64,000 nt of DNA. Source: Coriaria nepalensis (Eukaryota; Streptophyta; Magnoliopsida; Cucurbitales; Coriariaceae). Location of the stretch: the NCBI GenBank assembly GCA_027186245.1, contig CP114492.1, positions 10,630,501 through 10,694,500 on the forward strand, given 5' to 3'. Below, one piece after another: positions 51,884 through 63,447 of the stretch. The notes under the pieces are model-generated. The model was not told where the DNA came from. It saw nothing but the letters and a program-made list of their open reading frames with translations, and ran no database searches. The position numbers and the translations under genes were made by a program. The first letter of the stretch is position 1. Each line of letters starts with the position of its first letter.

Positions 51884-54040
51884 ATGCCGAGCAGGTTAAG
51901 GAACGCGATCGGAGCAGTGAAAGATCAGACGAGCATTAGCCTCGCTAAGGTTTCAAACACCAATGCAACCAAGCTTGAGGTTTTCATTCTCAAAGCCACG
52001 ACGCATGAAGCAGTTCCGATGGAGGAACAATACGTTCAAAAAATCATCAATCTCACCTCTTCTGATAAAATCTACGCCGCCGCCTGTGCGCAAGCAATCG
52101 GGAAGCGCATCAGCAAGACTCGTAACTGGATCGTCGCCGTCAAATCACTCTCTCTCGTTCTTAGAATTTTTCAGGACGGCGATCCTTATTTTCCTAAAGA
52201 AGTCCTCCACGCGAAGAAACGCGGATCTAAGATTCTCAACCTCTCAAATTTCCGTGACGATTCGAATTCAAACCCCTGGGATTTTGCCGCCTTCGTACGG
52301 ATGTTCTCTCTTTACCTCGACGAGCGATTAGATTGCTTCTTGACAGGGAAGCTTCAACGGCGAACCACGACCTATCAAAAGCCAGTGATCAAATCAAGAA
52401 CCAGGCGAGGAAACGAGCCGGCAAGAGACATGAAACCGGTAATGCTTCTCGATAGAATTTCCTTTTGGCAGAAATTGCTTGACAGAGCAATCGCCACAAG
52501 GCCAACTGGCTCCGCTAAGGACCATCCATTGGTTCAGATCTCACTCTACGGCGTCGTTCAAGAGAGCTTTGATCTCTACAGAGACATATCAGATGGCCTA
52601 GCTCTTCTTCTAGATAGTTTTTTCCACTTACAGCACAAATCTTGCATCAACGTCTTTCAAGCTTGCGTCAAGGCAACAAAGCAATTCGAAGAGCTAGGCT
52701 CATTTTACTCTTCGTGTAAAAGCATTGGAGTGGGACGAACTTCTGAGTATCCAAGCGTACAGCAATTATCGGAGGAACTGATCGAGACATTACGGGAATT
52801 CCTAAAAGATCAAGCCTCATTTCCAGCACATGGCCATTCTCTAGGTCGTTTGGCACTTCCGGGCCCACAACCAAAAGACATGGGGTCCATTTCCGAGCAA
52901 TATGAATCATGCGAATCGTCTGAGAGGTCCACTGATTACAATTCTCATTGCACATCACTAGGAGATCTTGCGAGCATTACTGGAACATTAAGTCCGGCTA
53001 GGTCGTTAGAGCCGCCAGATCAGCACAGAAATAGTTGTCCTTGGCCACCAGGTGGACAATCTCAGGAACAAGAGTATAAGGATTGTGTTAGTCTTACTGC
53101 TGCTAGTTCATACCATTCTTTACCAACTGATAATGAATCGACTACAGGCCAGGATTTAGTGTCCTTCGAGGATTGGCCGCAACCTGAAAACGGACAAGAT
53201 GTAGGGCAGGAAAGTGAAAGTTGGCTGCAACCCGAAAATGGACAAGATGCAGTGCAGGGAAATGAAAGTAAAGGGTGGGAGATTATTTTGCTCGAGTCGA
53301 CAACAAAATCCCCATACGAATCAATCGATTTGTTGTCTCTGTTTGAACCGTCCGTTGTGGACACCCTGTTCAGTCAATCTTCTGTGTCTCAGAACCACTA
53401 CAATCCGTTTCTTCAAGATGAGTTAGAATTGCCCAGCATCGCAGCCACAACAAGCACTTCTTCTAATCATGACTTTTCGTTTTTTCCCGCCAATGAACTC
53501 CATGCTCCAACTTTCTCTGCAGCAAAGCCTCATAACTGTCTTTCGACACCAACATTTTGTGCTCAGAGTTTTACTGCAACGCAGCCGAAAACAACTCCAA
53601 CATTTTTGGCAGAAACTAACAGTAGAACTACTACTACGCTTGAGCTTACCACCATTACGGAATCAACTTTTCAAGTGACATCAAACGATCTAGCAAAAAT
53701 ATCGAGACAGAATTCTAATGAGATTACCACAATGACACCAACGTTGAGTGCATCGAATCTCTTGGTAGCATCATCATTTCAAGCATATGATAAGGACGGA
53801 ACAGAACCGACTTTTCGAGCAAACAGTGGGAAGGCATTGATACTGAAGAATGCAAATGATCCATTTGGTTTCGATTCGACTACGACATTTGTAGATCAAA
53901 ACGACCCATTTGCTTCCAGTTCTAGTATCGTCCCCTATAGTTTTATGGTTAATGAGTCGACGTATCAAGAAAGTTTGTTGCAGCAACAAAGATTGTGGTC
54001 AGAACAGCAAACTAAGATAATATCCAGGCAGACAAGATGA
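51884..54040 (+). CDS. ANTH-domain clathrin assembly protein (AP180/CALM-like)
   Basis: Phosphoinositide- and clathrin-binding adaptor for vesicle formation at the plasma membrane or trans-Golgi. Intronless, 718 aa. The ANTH domain begins RLRNAIGAVKDQTSISLAKV, with TKLEVFILKATTHEAVPMEE and KTRNWIVAVKSLSLVLRIFQ, and extends to about residue 310 (QQLSEELIETLREFL). The C-terminal half is low-complexity and Ser/Thr/Gln-rich, with short linear motifs: NPF at 507-509 and two DPF motifs (NDPFGFD at 658, NDPFASS at 673), which bind EH-domain proteins and AP-2 appendages. A near-duplicate segment (WPQPENGQDVGQE, then WLQPENGQDAVQG) lies around residues 430-460. Plant relatives include At2g25430/At4g32285-type proteins. 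No defects were seen. Confidence 0.94.
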   Translation: MPSRLRNAIGAVKDQTSISLAKVSNTNATKLEVFILKATTHEAVPMEEQYVQKIINLTSSDKIYAAACAQAIGKRISKTRNWIVAVKSLSLVLRIFQDGDPYFPKEVLHAKKRGSKILNLSNFRDDSNSNPWDFAAFVRMFSLYLDERLDCFLTGKLQRRTTTYQKPVIKSRTRRGNEPARDMKPVMLLDRISFWQKLLDRAIATRPTGSAKDHPLVQISLYGVVQESFDLYRDISDGLALLLDSFFHLQHKSCINVFQACVKATKQFEELGSFYSSCKSIGVGRTSEYPSVQQLSEELIETLREFLKDQASFPAHGHSLGRLALPGPQPKDMGSISEQYESCESSERSTDYNSHCTSLGDLASITGTLSPARSLEPPDQHRNSCPWPPGGQSQEQEYKDCVSLTAASSYHSLPTDNESTTGQDLVSFEDWPQPENGQDVGQESESWLQPENGQDAVQGNESKGWEIILLESTTKSPYESIDLLSLFEPSVVDTLFSQSSVSQNHYNPFLQDELELPSIAATTSTSSNHDFSFFPANELHAPTFSAAKPHNCLSTPTFCAQSFTATQPKTTPTFLAETNSRTTTTLELTTITESTFQVTSNDLAKISRQNSNEITTMTPTLSASNLLVASSFQAYDKDGTEPTFRANSGKALILKNANDPFGFDSTTTFVDQNDPFASSSSIVPYSFMVNESTYQESLLQQQRLWSEQQTKIISRQTR

Positions 54041-56515
54041 CATTTGATCTTTTGTAATTTACAATGTAATGGTGTGCTGTTCGTAAACAATAAAATTGTT
54101 TTTGGCACTTGAGAATTGTGAGTCGAGTTAGTAAAATCACGTTGAAAAATAATTTCTTCAGCAAGATTTGGACAAGTGCATTAGGTCCCTCCCACTGTAT
54201 TGTGTTCGACAGCTTAACACTCTTAATCACATTCTTAATCTGCATATAAATTAAGAACCAAAGAACAAAGGAATTTGCAGTGCCTGAAAGTTAAAGACCA
54301 TAACTGCCATCCGAAAGGGAAAGTTTAGGTGGAGGAAAAGAGAATGGGAAAAGACAGGCATTTCTTCAAGGATAATGACACATGACTGAGAGAGTGAGGA
54401 GAAGAGAGAATGGTGATAGGGCTTTCCAGCTAATTTATGCGGTAGCTTTAGCTGCATATCATGGGATATATGACCCAGAAAAGTCACACTTTCCCTTATA
54501 CCCATAGTACCCCCTCCTCTCAGTAAGTCAGGGTTCATTGTGGTAGGGTACCAAACAAGCACTGAAACGAAAATTTGATTTAAAAAAAAAAAAAAGAGAA
54601 GAGAGACAAAACAGAGCATTATCAGGAGGGAAGCAAGCAACAGCCACGAGCCAACAGCATGTGAACTTGCATTAAAGAAATTACATTTTGTTCCTAATCA
54701 TATTCTATCCATGTGAAAGTTGTGATTGGGACCCACAATTCTCGTTTTTCTCATCTTCTCCTTCCCCTCTATCCTTCCCATTTTATTTTCTATCCTCAAG
54801 GCCACAAATGGGCCCCAGAGCCCCGACATTTAAGGACCGTTTGATGGATCCATAAGAAATTCTTAACGTATTTATACTAATACCTACTGCCACGCACCCA
54901 ATTGACCAGGGGCTGAGTAAAACAGAAGCTGGTATTGTAGGACAGGCTTATAGATTGCTCTATTGCCTTCAGAGTAAAGAGACTGAACTGTGGGGTTAAG
55001 CTTTGTCCTGAAACTGAAGACACATCCCACTAAGTAAGGGGTCCCCACCCGCCACAAACTAAAATCTAAATCAAAAAGATCATCCCAACAGTTGACACAG
55101 TCTTTCAGTAATACTCTGCATCATTACCTTCCCATATATTTCTTCTTTTCAAAATACGCACCAAAAAAGTAAAGATAAAAATCTAATTAAGCTCCTAAGG
55201 CCCTGACCTTTAAGGTGGGTGGGCGGGTGTGTCATAGAGATATGTTATTATTAAACGCTCAAGTGAGTGAGGCACGTCAATATCAAGTAAGATTCACCTC
55301 AAAGACTCTCATCATTACCACCATCTTCTTCATCTACTTAGCAAATTCAAGGCAAAATGAAAACCAAGTGACAAATACGCTAGTCAAAATGCAATCCGTC
55401 TATATTAGAGAACAGAACAGGTGACTCTCTCCAATTTACATTTATCAAACAAAAAGCAAATCACAAGTTGAAGTAAGAAAACAAGAACACGACAAGTTCT
55501 TCACGAGTGAACTAATAATTAACATTATGTCATGATAATCATAATACTAGTAAAGAAAAGCATAACAGGACACTCCCTAAAAACCGCATCCATGCTTTTT
55601 TTTCTTACAATCATATAAATTTGAAACATAATTAAGTAAAACATTCTTCTTCTTCTAATTTTTTTTTTCATTTCCGGAGAATAAATGGTGATATATAATA
55701 TATTATATTATAAGGTAAAAACAAGGTTGGCAGTATACTGTATACGGATTATGTGTTTGTTTCTTACTTGCTTTGTCCACGCAGCTAGTAGCTTCTCATA
55801 CCCTTTTGGCGGTTAGAAAGTCCAAGCGGAACTCCTGTAATAATTTACAAAAATAAAAAAAAGACAAAACAAAATTCCATCAAACTATAATAACATTAAG
55901 TTGCACATGCTTATCACGTGTAGTTAAGTCAATGCTTCAAGTGTCCAAACAGACAATCACACCAGGTCACGAGATATGCTGCTCCAACAATTAATGTTAT
56001 TAAATGGACGGTAGAGATGAGCTGAATCTAAATCATTTCTAGTACGGCTCCTTATTATCCAACGGCAGATGGATTAATAGATTAACCACAACAGTACACT
56101 ACATCCAAACATATCCTATCATTTCTTAAGCCTTAACCACCTCGAATTAGCTACAAGTAGACTTAGGACCAGGTCTTGTTTATGTAAAAACATCATTGGA
56201 CCGACACCAGTATTCGGTCGCATGCAGAAATAGAATTAATTCAATTTATGGTCAAAAAAATCGGTGTTTAATGATGACGTGGAAAATTAAGAAAAACCGG
56301 AAGTTTCTCAATTCTGACCGCGCAAGCGGTCAGTCCCTGAAAGGACATTTATCAGTGAGGATACTTCACGAGGCTGTCAGAGAATACACTTGGCACTATG
56401 TGATTGGCTGAAGTCAGCTTACTCAGCTCTCATATGATAATTAATGTGGTGACTTTCCAATAATACCCTCCACAGAATCTTACCATGTTGGCGGGATTGG
56501 TTAGTTTCTGGTAGG
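54041..56515. other. convergent intergenic region between the ANTH and ARM genes
   Basis: About 2.5 kb with no recognisable gene. It includes an A-rich tract near 54,582 and a short perfect stem-loop at 56,314-56,333 (CTGACCGC, GCAA loop, GCGGTCAG). The 130-codon leftward frame at 54,251-54,640 has no family features and was not called. A microRNA precursor was looked for by eye and not found. Confidence 0.45.
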
Positions 56516-58228
56516 TTATTCCCTCCAATTCCGGTTGAAAATATTCCTGAGTCTGTTACCGGCGATTCGCTGTAATGCCTTTTTAGCTCCGTCAACCTCC
56601 ATTTCCGACAGCTTCTGCAAGTGCTGGAAAGCTCCGGCGGCCACCAGCCTTTTTCTACATCCATTGCTTCCGCCGGCGACTAAAGCGTTGACCACCCTGA
56701 TCGGAAACTTCTTGCTCACAAGCTCACTCCGAGGATCGAGCATCTGAATCAATCTCGTCACGCTCTTCTCATCTCTTACTAACTCCTTTCTATTTGACCG
56801 GACGGTCAACAACGACACAAGTGCTAAAACGGCTGATTCCTGGACTCCATCCAGTTTAGGCATCTCCATGAGCTTGATCAAGGATCCCATACAAGCACTA
56901 ATCGCTCGCTTGCTCCCATCGATAATCACTAATTTAGAGAGCAGCGAGGCTGCGATCTGCTGCAGAACAAGATTCCCGTGCTTGATGAACTCGCCCAGTT
57001 GTATAATAAACACTGTGGAAGAAGACAAAATCCGAGCAACAGAATCGGAAGCAGAGAGAGAGCTAATTGCTAACAGAACGTGTTCTAATATATCTGAACT
57101 CGAAGAGTCTCGGATCAAATGCAGCAATTTCTGCAATCCTTTTTCCTGGATTATTAGGCCTCGAAAATACTCACCTGAAGATGCTAAAATTGCTAAGCAA
57201 TTCGCTGATTTCTCCTGAGTCGAGCTTGTTCTAGAAAACAGTAACTCTACCAAAACCGGAATTGCTCCTTCCTCTGCTAGAGCCGTTTTAACATCTTCAA
57301 CCGCGGAAATATTCCTAATCGCACCAGCTGCATGTGACTGCGTTGATTGAGTACCAGATCGACAAGCTTCCAGTAAGATTGAAACGCCGCCGTACGCTGA
57401 AATAGCCCAAGCATTTTCAGAGTCGGCGGTTATGGCTTCTATGGCGATGGAAGCCTTTTCTTTCAAAGACGTCGACCCTGTTTCGAGCATTCTCAAAAGT
57501 GGCCCTAACCCACCTTCTTCGAAGACACACTTCCTGCTCTCATCGTTTGCTGAGGCGAGGATAGAAATGGCGTAAGCCGCTTGCTCTCTTAATGCTGGAT
57601 GAGCATTGAAATCAAGCAAGTGAATCAAATAGTTGATGTTTCCAGCTTTGATGACTAAACTCACAGATTTCTCATCCTCATTGAGAAGCTGAAGCAGAGA
57701 CTCCAGAGCTTTTTTCTTAAACTCAGTACCTCCAATTTGTAACCTGGTGAAAAGATCTCTAACAAAAAACTCTATAGCTTCTCTGTTCGATTCGGGACCT
57801 GGTCGAGATAGAACTAAGGCGTTGGATTGGTGGAGGGCTCCAGATCTGAGCAACAAATCGATGTCGTGGAGTTGGTTCGAGAGGGAAGACGAAGCCATGT
57901 CGAGGTCGCTCTGCATGAGAAGCTTGCCGCCATTGAAGGATGAGTCGGAGCATTGTTCGCACAGGGACTTAAGGCGTTGAAGAGTGGAGAAGAGCGATGG
58001 GAGGAGGGTGTGGATGAGCGGGTTTTCGGACCAGTGCGAGGAGTCTGAGATTTGGGAGAGAGAGGAGCGGAGGGAGGAGAGCTTGGAGTGGAGAACTTGC
58101 CACCGTCCGATGAATGATCGGACGCTGAGAGACGAAAGGAGCAGAAATGACAGAAAGTGATTGATGAGGTCAAATAGCGTTTGCGGTGAGGAGGTGGACG
58201 GTGGTGGTACGGCGGAGGCGGGGTCCAT
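56516..58228 (-). CDS. armadillo-repeat protein
   Basis: Intronless 570-aa protein with an N-terminal helical region of about 150 residues (LFDLINHFLSFLLLSSLSVR, FIGRWQVLHSKLSSLRSSL) that resembles the N-terminal helical domain of plant ARM proteins without a U-box. ARM repeats fill the rest from about residue 165. Typical units are HPALREQAAYAISILASAND, KEKASIAIEAITADSENAWA and TQSHAAGAIRNISAVEDVKT, with EEGAIPVLVELLFSRTSSTQ and ESAVLALVSLLTV. There is no U-box, F-box or other catalytic domain, so a scaffold role is inferred; the partner is unknown. The start at 58228 gives MDPASAVPPPSTSS. It is divergent from the P-loop gene at 59.1 kb. No breaks were seen. Confidence 0.92.
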   Translation of the reverse strand: MDPASAVPPPSTSSPQTLFDLINHFLSFLLLSSLSVRSFIGRWQVLHSKLSSLRSSLSQISDSSHWSENPLIHTLLPSLFSTLQRLKSLCEQCSDSSFNGGKLLMQSDLDMASSSLSNQLHDIDLLLRSGALHQSNALVLSRPGPESNREAIEFFVRDLFTRLQIGGTEFKKKALESLLQLLNEDEKSVSLVIKAGNINYLIHLLDFNAHPALREQAAYAISILASANDESRKCVFEEGGLGPLLRMLETGSTSLKEKASIAIEAITADSENAWAISAYGGVSILLEACRSGTQSTQSHAAGAIRNISAVEDVKTALAEEGAIPVLVELLFSRTSSTQEKSANCLAILASSGEYFRGLIIQEKGLQKLLHLIRDSSSSDILEHVLLAISSLSASDSVARILSSSTVFIIQLGEFIKHGNLVLQQIAASLLSKLVIIDGSKRAISACMGSLIKLMEMPKLDGVQESAVLALVSLLTVRSNRKELVRDEKSVTRLIQMLDPRSELVSKKFPIRVVNALVAGGSNGCRKRLVAAGAFQHLQKLSEMEVDGAKKALQRIAGNRLRNIFNRNWRE

Positions 58229-59081
58229 ATTAGGCCCGGGTCGTGTGCTCTAGAATATCGGAAGCCGAATACATGTCAGAAAAAAGGTGGTAGAAAGGAT
58301 TTCTTAGAGGTGAAGAGAACGCGAGTAGGGGAGTTGGAAAATGGAAGGGTCTCGGAAACAGAAAAAGATGAGGCTGCCGACGAACCGCCGACCAAGGGGT
58401 AGAGGAGAGTTGTAGTTGTGGGCCAAACAGTAATGAGATGAGAGAGTAGGGGAGGAGGTGCAGTGAGAGAATGGGTTTATAGAGAGAGAAACTGAGACAG
58501 GGAGGGAGGGAGAGTCGCAGTTGTTGATTATAAAAATGGTGGTTAAAAAACGTGGTGGGAAAAACGGGCTTACCCGCCCCTTTTGGGCCTTCACGGATTC
58601 CGAATGATATTTCGAACTGTTTGCGGTGCTTTATTTCCATCCGTTTAAACACTACTATGGATCTGTATAAATGGGCTGGGCTAACCCTTACCAAACTTTC
58701 TAACACAAGTTGGGTAATAGACCCATTGATCCCGGCCCTTAGTAGTGCTCAAATTTGGGCTTCCTTACATTATTACGTTCTTTGTAACCTGGAAAAAATA
58801 TTATACGAATTATAGACCATCCTAGAAAAATATAGTACCGTATTAGTGTTCCAAAACCAACATAAAATTTACCTCGTGACACGAAATAACTACCAATTTT
58901 TGGCGGTAAAAAATTCAGCCCAAAGGAAATGGAGGAAGTAAAAAAGAGGAATTTGAGGCTTTGAGCAACGGTAAATAATAGAGTGAAAGTGGAGGTAGGC
59001 GGGCTAGGCTAAACCCTTCTTGTACCTCCTCACGGCGTTGAACCCAAAACCGGAGCCAGAAGGAGAGCTCTGCAACCCAGA
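58229..59081. other. divergent promoter space between the ARM and P-loop genes
   Basis: About 850 bases between two divergent genes. The left half is CT/GA-rich leader for the ARM gene; GGGCC/GGCCC Site II-like motifs occur at about 58,580 and 58,670-58,735. Leftward open frames at 58,230-58,706 are low-complexity products of the pyrimidine-rich leader and were not called. Confidence 0.5.
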
Positions 59082-61952
59082 ATGGTGCTCAAGCAATGGA
59101 GGATAATACCAAGACCACTCCTAGAGACCGTTCTAAACAACCACGCGCAGCACCACCGCGTCCCTCAGCCTCTAATCGTCCATGGCCCGAGAGGCGTGGG
59201 CAAAACTTCTCTCATCCTCGAACGTAAAAAATCCCCCTTCATCTCTGTGCTTGCATTTGTTCTTCGTAAATCTTATCAAACACTCTTTCTGTTTCTTATC
59301 CGCAGGTCTTCTTGGCGAGTGGAATGGAGGACCCCACTTTACAGGATACATAGATTTCGCCGAAACCATTAAGGATCACCACCCAAAATACAACCAGTCA
59401 TTTCCATGGGCTTCATGGTCAAATTGTCCACCTTCCTCTCTATCCAGTTGCCGCTCTCTGTTAGAGAAATGTCTCGAATCAATGACCGAGAAAGGTGTCA
59501 GGCTTGGAAGTATAACCTCCCGTCAAATCTACACCACTCTCGCTAAATGGCATGGCCTAAACACGGCTCTTCAGCAAGTGCTTCGGAATCATGATGCTTC
59601 TTCAAAGAACGTGGTTCCGAAGAAGGTATTATCGAGCACGGCTTTGTGGGATCGGGCAGTTTGCACGCTATCTGCTCAATGTAATGCCGCAGAGATTGAT
59701 GGGGTTCTGGATTTGGATTGTAAGGGGAAGAGTTTGTCCATTGAAGAGGCTTCATATTTTAGGGAAGCAATTGTGGCGTTAAGGTTAGCTAAGAAGGTTA
59801 TTCAGGTTCAACAAGGATGGAGGGCTAGAGCAATTGCTCATTTGAATGAGACGGGTGGATTTTCAAGGTCTTTATCTCACTCTTCTACTGATTGGCCTTG
59901 TTTGTTATTGGAACTATTGTCACAAGCTGCTGAAATTGATCATTTTCAGGTAAGTAGGTAGTATTAGTATGTTCTATCTTCTGGGTGAGATTAATCAGTA
60001 TTTAATGGTTTGATCGACTATGATATGACTTGTGTTTGCTTTTGCTTATGGGCAGCCAAAGCTGGTAATTAATAATGTCGAGGTTCTGCGAAGTGCCATT
60101 TTAACAGAGGGTGATACCTCAGTTTGTGCGCCTATGTATCATGACAGTTTGATATGGAGGATGATTAGTTTAGGTGCAAATGAGAGGTCCCTTCCTATTA
60201 TACTCGTAACATCAGATAGGTATGGTTAAGTTCTCTTTGGCTGTATTTTCATATTCCACCTTTTTAGTGTATTTTATTTGCTCTTTTTTCCCTTGTACAG
60301 CTATTATTCCTACCGTGCTTACATGGATTTCGGCTTTCCAGATATATTTATTTCCCGTGAGGTACTATTCCTACCATGTTCTTTTCTCTTCTATATATAT
60401 ATTGCGAGACTAAGAATGCACACGGGCAAGCTAAACAAAAAATCAATTTGTTGTGCTCCTTTTGTGTGAATACCTTTTATCATTCTTTTCATGATTTCTA
60501 CAGACATTTGGATGGACTTCTAAAGAGGCTGAATTGCATATGATTCCTGATTTCTTCAGTCAGTCAGAGGTATAAAATGGTTTCTAATCTACACAATCTT
60601 TTCTTTACTCAGTCTTTTATGTTATGTAGAAAGGTACTTTGGTGCAATCTTTAATTACTGGCATTCATGACTATTCAAAGCTTTTAAAGTTACTTTGTTT
60701 CAAATTGTAGTGGAAGGTGATCGCTGACGTTCTTGGTCCAAGCCCTCGCCATTTGTTTGAGCTTTATGTACTCAAACAAAACAACTACTATCAAAAGTAA
60801 GTGACTTTTTTTCTTTTTTTTTTGGGGGGGGTTAAATTAATTATTAAATTTGGATACTACAAGAAATAGAATTCATATAGATTCTACAGCTCAGTTTAGT
60901 GAATGATGGTATAATATGTAACAGACCCTATTTTTGTTAGGCTATAACTTTTCTTTTTCATGGGCTGTAGGATGATGGGAGATCAAGGTTCTACATTCGA
61001 GGACATAGTAGATGCATATCTATCATATTTGCAAGTAAGTTTATAATGTGTGAATTGTAAGATACTTGGTGTTTAACATCTTTTGTTTTCACAATAAATA
61101 TGTGCTTAGTGTAGTTACTTTATATTTTCTTATTCTAAGATTACTGTGGTGAATCCCGCCATGGATAGAGCATTGGAACTTCTGCAAAGGTTTGCGGTTG
61201 AAGCACAAAGTGGAAAGATTTCAAAAGACAAATTGCGTTTTGGTGCACCTTGGAGACATCCCCCAAAGACTTCTGACCCTTCGTTGAGCTTAGAGTGGGC
61301 GAAGATTCAACTGATGGATTTTGTTCGATGTCTTGTTAATACAGATTTTGGGGTAACCTTCCTTTTTTCCCTCTTTTTTTTTGTATCTCTGGGTATTCAT
61401 TGTTATACGATTTCAAATTTTGGGAAGCAAAGGTTTTTTGTTGTAACTCTTTTCTCTATTCAACTTATGGTTTTCTCTGCCTCCTTGAATTGGTGCAGGT
61501 CAATTATCTGGCCGACTGTAGCCTTGAGATTTTTGATGATCCTTCTGCTGTTGCCTTGGTAGAGGTATATCCCCCGTTCTTCTTGATTTAGTTATATTCA
61601 AAAGAGAGAGAGAGAGTTAATGACTTTTGAAGTATACAAGAGGAAAAGATAATTTTACAACAATACCCTATTGTTACTAGGTTGGTTTACTCTATGCTCA
61701 AAGGGATCCATCATTCATGCGCCCAATATCCAGAGGCGTTGAGAGGTGTCTTGTGAGATGGTACGATACTATACCTCTTCCTCTTTCAAACTGCATAATT
61801 TTCCTTAGCTCAATTTCTTACTTATATTCATTCTCAGGCTTGTCCAGCAGCAAATGCAAATGAGTATTAAGAATCGCCTCCAGTATCTATGTCAGCGAAT
61901 TCTTCGTGGTCGTAGTTATCGTCATCTGATGCTCCAAGTGGGCTATAAATAG
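59082..61952 (+). CDS. P-loop NTPase of unknown function, AAA/STAND-like
   Basis: Uncharacterised 566-aa protein with a Walker A motif near the N-terminus, HGPRGVGKTSL (residues 35-42). Eleven exons, 59082-59223, 59306-59949, 60056-60219, 60301-60361, 60504-60569, 60711-60796, 60971-61034, 61140-61352, 61499-61564, 61681-61760 and 61838-61952, stay in frame. A possible Walker B/sensor strand is RSLPIILVTSDSYYSYRAY. Later segments such as FFSQSEWKVIADVLGPSPRH and HLFELYVLKQNNYYQKMMGD resemble the helical region after the ATPase core in archaeal-type ATPases. An insertion of about 150 residues (WSNCPPSSLSSCRS to QAAEIDHFQ) sits between Walker A and that strand. The protein ends LQYLCQRILRGRSYRHLMLQ plus four residues. 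No signal peptide or membrane segment. The ligand and pathway are not deducible. Confidence 0.88.
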
Positions 61953-63447
61953 AGCATACAAGATGGCCTATCTAAATCAGTAATGTGCTCCTTCCATTTC
62001 AAATTTCAGTGTCATTTTCAAAGTTTTCTCATGATGTTTGAGAATGCAAAAACCATCTTGATTATTTTTCTATTTTCTTAGAATTCTAATTTCGTGCGGT
62101 ATGGTATTTACTCTCTTGCTCTTACCCAATGCATTTTCAGGTTTATTTTCACGAATACATTTATAAAAGAAGGGAGGGATTCGACTCCTTGGAGTTCATA
62201 GATAGATGTAAAGTGAACACCAAATTTGCTATTATCTTCTTGTGTTTCACTTTCTTTTGTTTATTTCGTCGGGATGCTATGTCTGCATGTAGTAATCCAT
62301 GGCTGCTTTCAATTTTCACTTGGGAATCATTAAAAATACTCACAGTTTGCTTTCTCCATCTTTTTCACAGTATACTGACATTCTTAAACTGGTGACTGCT
62401 GATTCTTAGGATTTTTTTTTTTTTTTTTTTTTTGGTCAGGTAAAGAATTTCCTTCATATCATCCCCCCATTTTATGAACTAGTCTTTCATTTCCAGCAAG
62501 TAGCTGCTATTCATTGTACTTGTAGTAATCCCTTTTAAGTACACCCTGTTTTTGCAGGAAACGTGGCCTAATGTTACATAGTTGGTTGCTAATCGTAACT
62601 TCTTTTGGTATGACGAGAAGGTAAAAACAAACAAATGTTGTAATAGTTGCTTTATATTGCGAATGTAATAATGGCGAAATGTCGCCTCCATTTGAACATT
62701 TCAAGTTGAGGCTTGTAAATACATTATGAGGTCTTTGTTTCAGGCCAAAATTTTTATCTAGAGAATATAGATAAATAATTATTTTTAAAAACAATGCTAT
62801 TTTAGGGAAACTACAGCTACCCGTTGGGGTTGAGCTCTTCTCAGGTGGAAGAAAGTTAAGCTGGTTAACTTTACTAAATATAGTAAAAATTATTTTTAAT
62901 AATACAAAAAGATAATATCAATCCGACCAAGTTAGTTAGCTGTTGTTTGCTTTTGCCTGGATAAGAAGAGGTCGTGCCGGATTTATTGGTTTTAGATGTG
63001 TTGTGTACTAGAATGCCAGCAAAGAGCTGGGTTATTGTTCGAAACTTAGAACCGTAACCAGCTTGATTCTAAGACGTTAATGGCGATTTTAGTAGCAAAC
63101 ACGAGCCAGAAATAGTAGAAGATGGTAAGGGGTTTTTTGTCACTATGTGTTCGTGAATTGTGATGGAAGAGTGGAAACACAGAAGATAATGAATGCCAAA
63201 AAGGACAAAGAAAGGTGATGATGATTATTTAGGTCGGTCCCTTCACACATGTAGAGGTGATTGATTGATGTCATACACGTTCCTCGTCCCTCTTCCTTTA
63301 CGGCACCATTTTCACTTCAAACTTTACGCATCTGTTTCATCTCTTCATCATCATCAATCTAACGCGGTATCTTCTCTTTTCATCCAATCTCTCATCTCAT
63401 TACTTTTCTTCAGCTCAGTTGGGTCTAACTAAGATCAAGCAGACAGG
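61953..63447. other. P-loop gene 3' region and intergenic DNA
   Basis: T-rich DNA, including a poly-T run at about 62,410-62,434. Frames at 62,129-62,395 are not recognisable and show no start or splice support. No gene was called. Confidence 0.45.

Noticed and set aside
54251..54640. 129-codon leftward open frame with a hydrophobic start
   Set aside because: No recognisable domain, no splice or promoter support, and an A-rich stretch within it; called intergenic.
56165..56185. Possible miR166-like string (GGACCAGGTCTTG)
   Set aside because: Mismatches fall throughout the core and no complementary arm lies within 200 bases.
58230..58706. 158-codon leftward open frame
   Set aside because: Pyrimidine-rich leader of the ARM gene read as Ser/Pro/Leu; no start context or domain.
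62129..62395. 88-codon open frame after the P-loop gene
   Set aside because: The P-loop gene ends cleanly at 61,952 and the frame is T-rich with no relatives.
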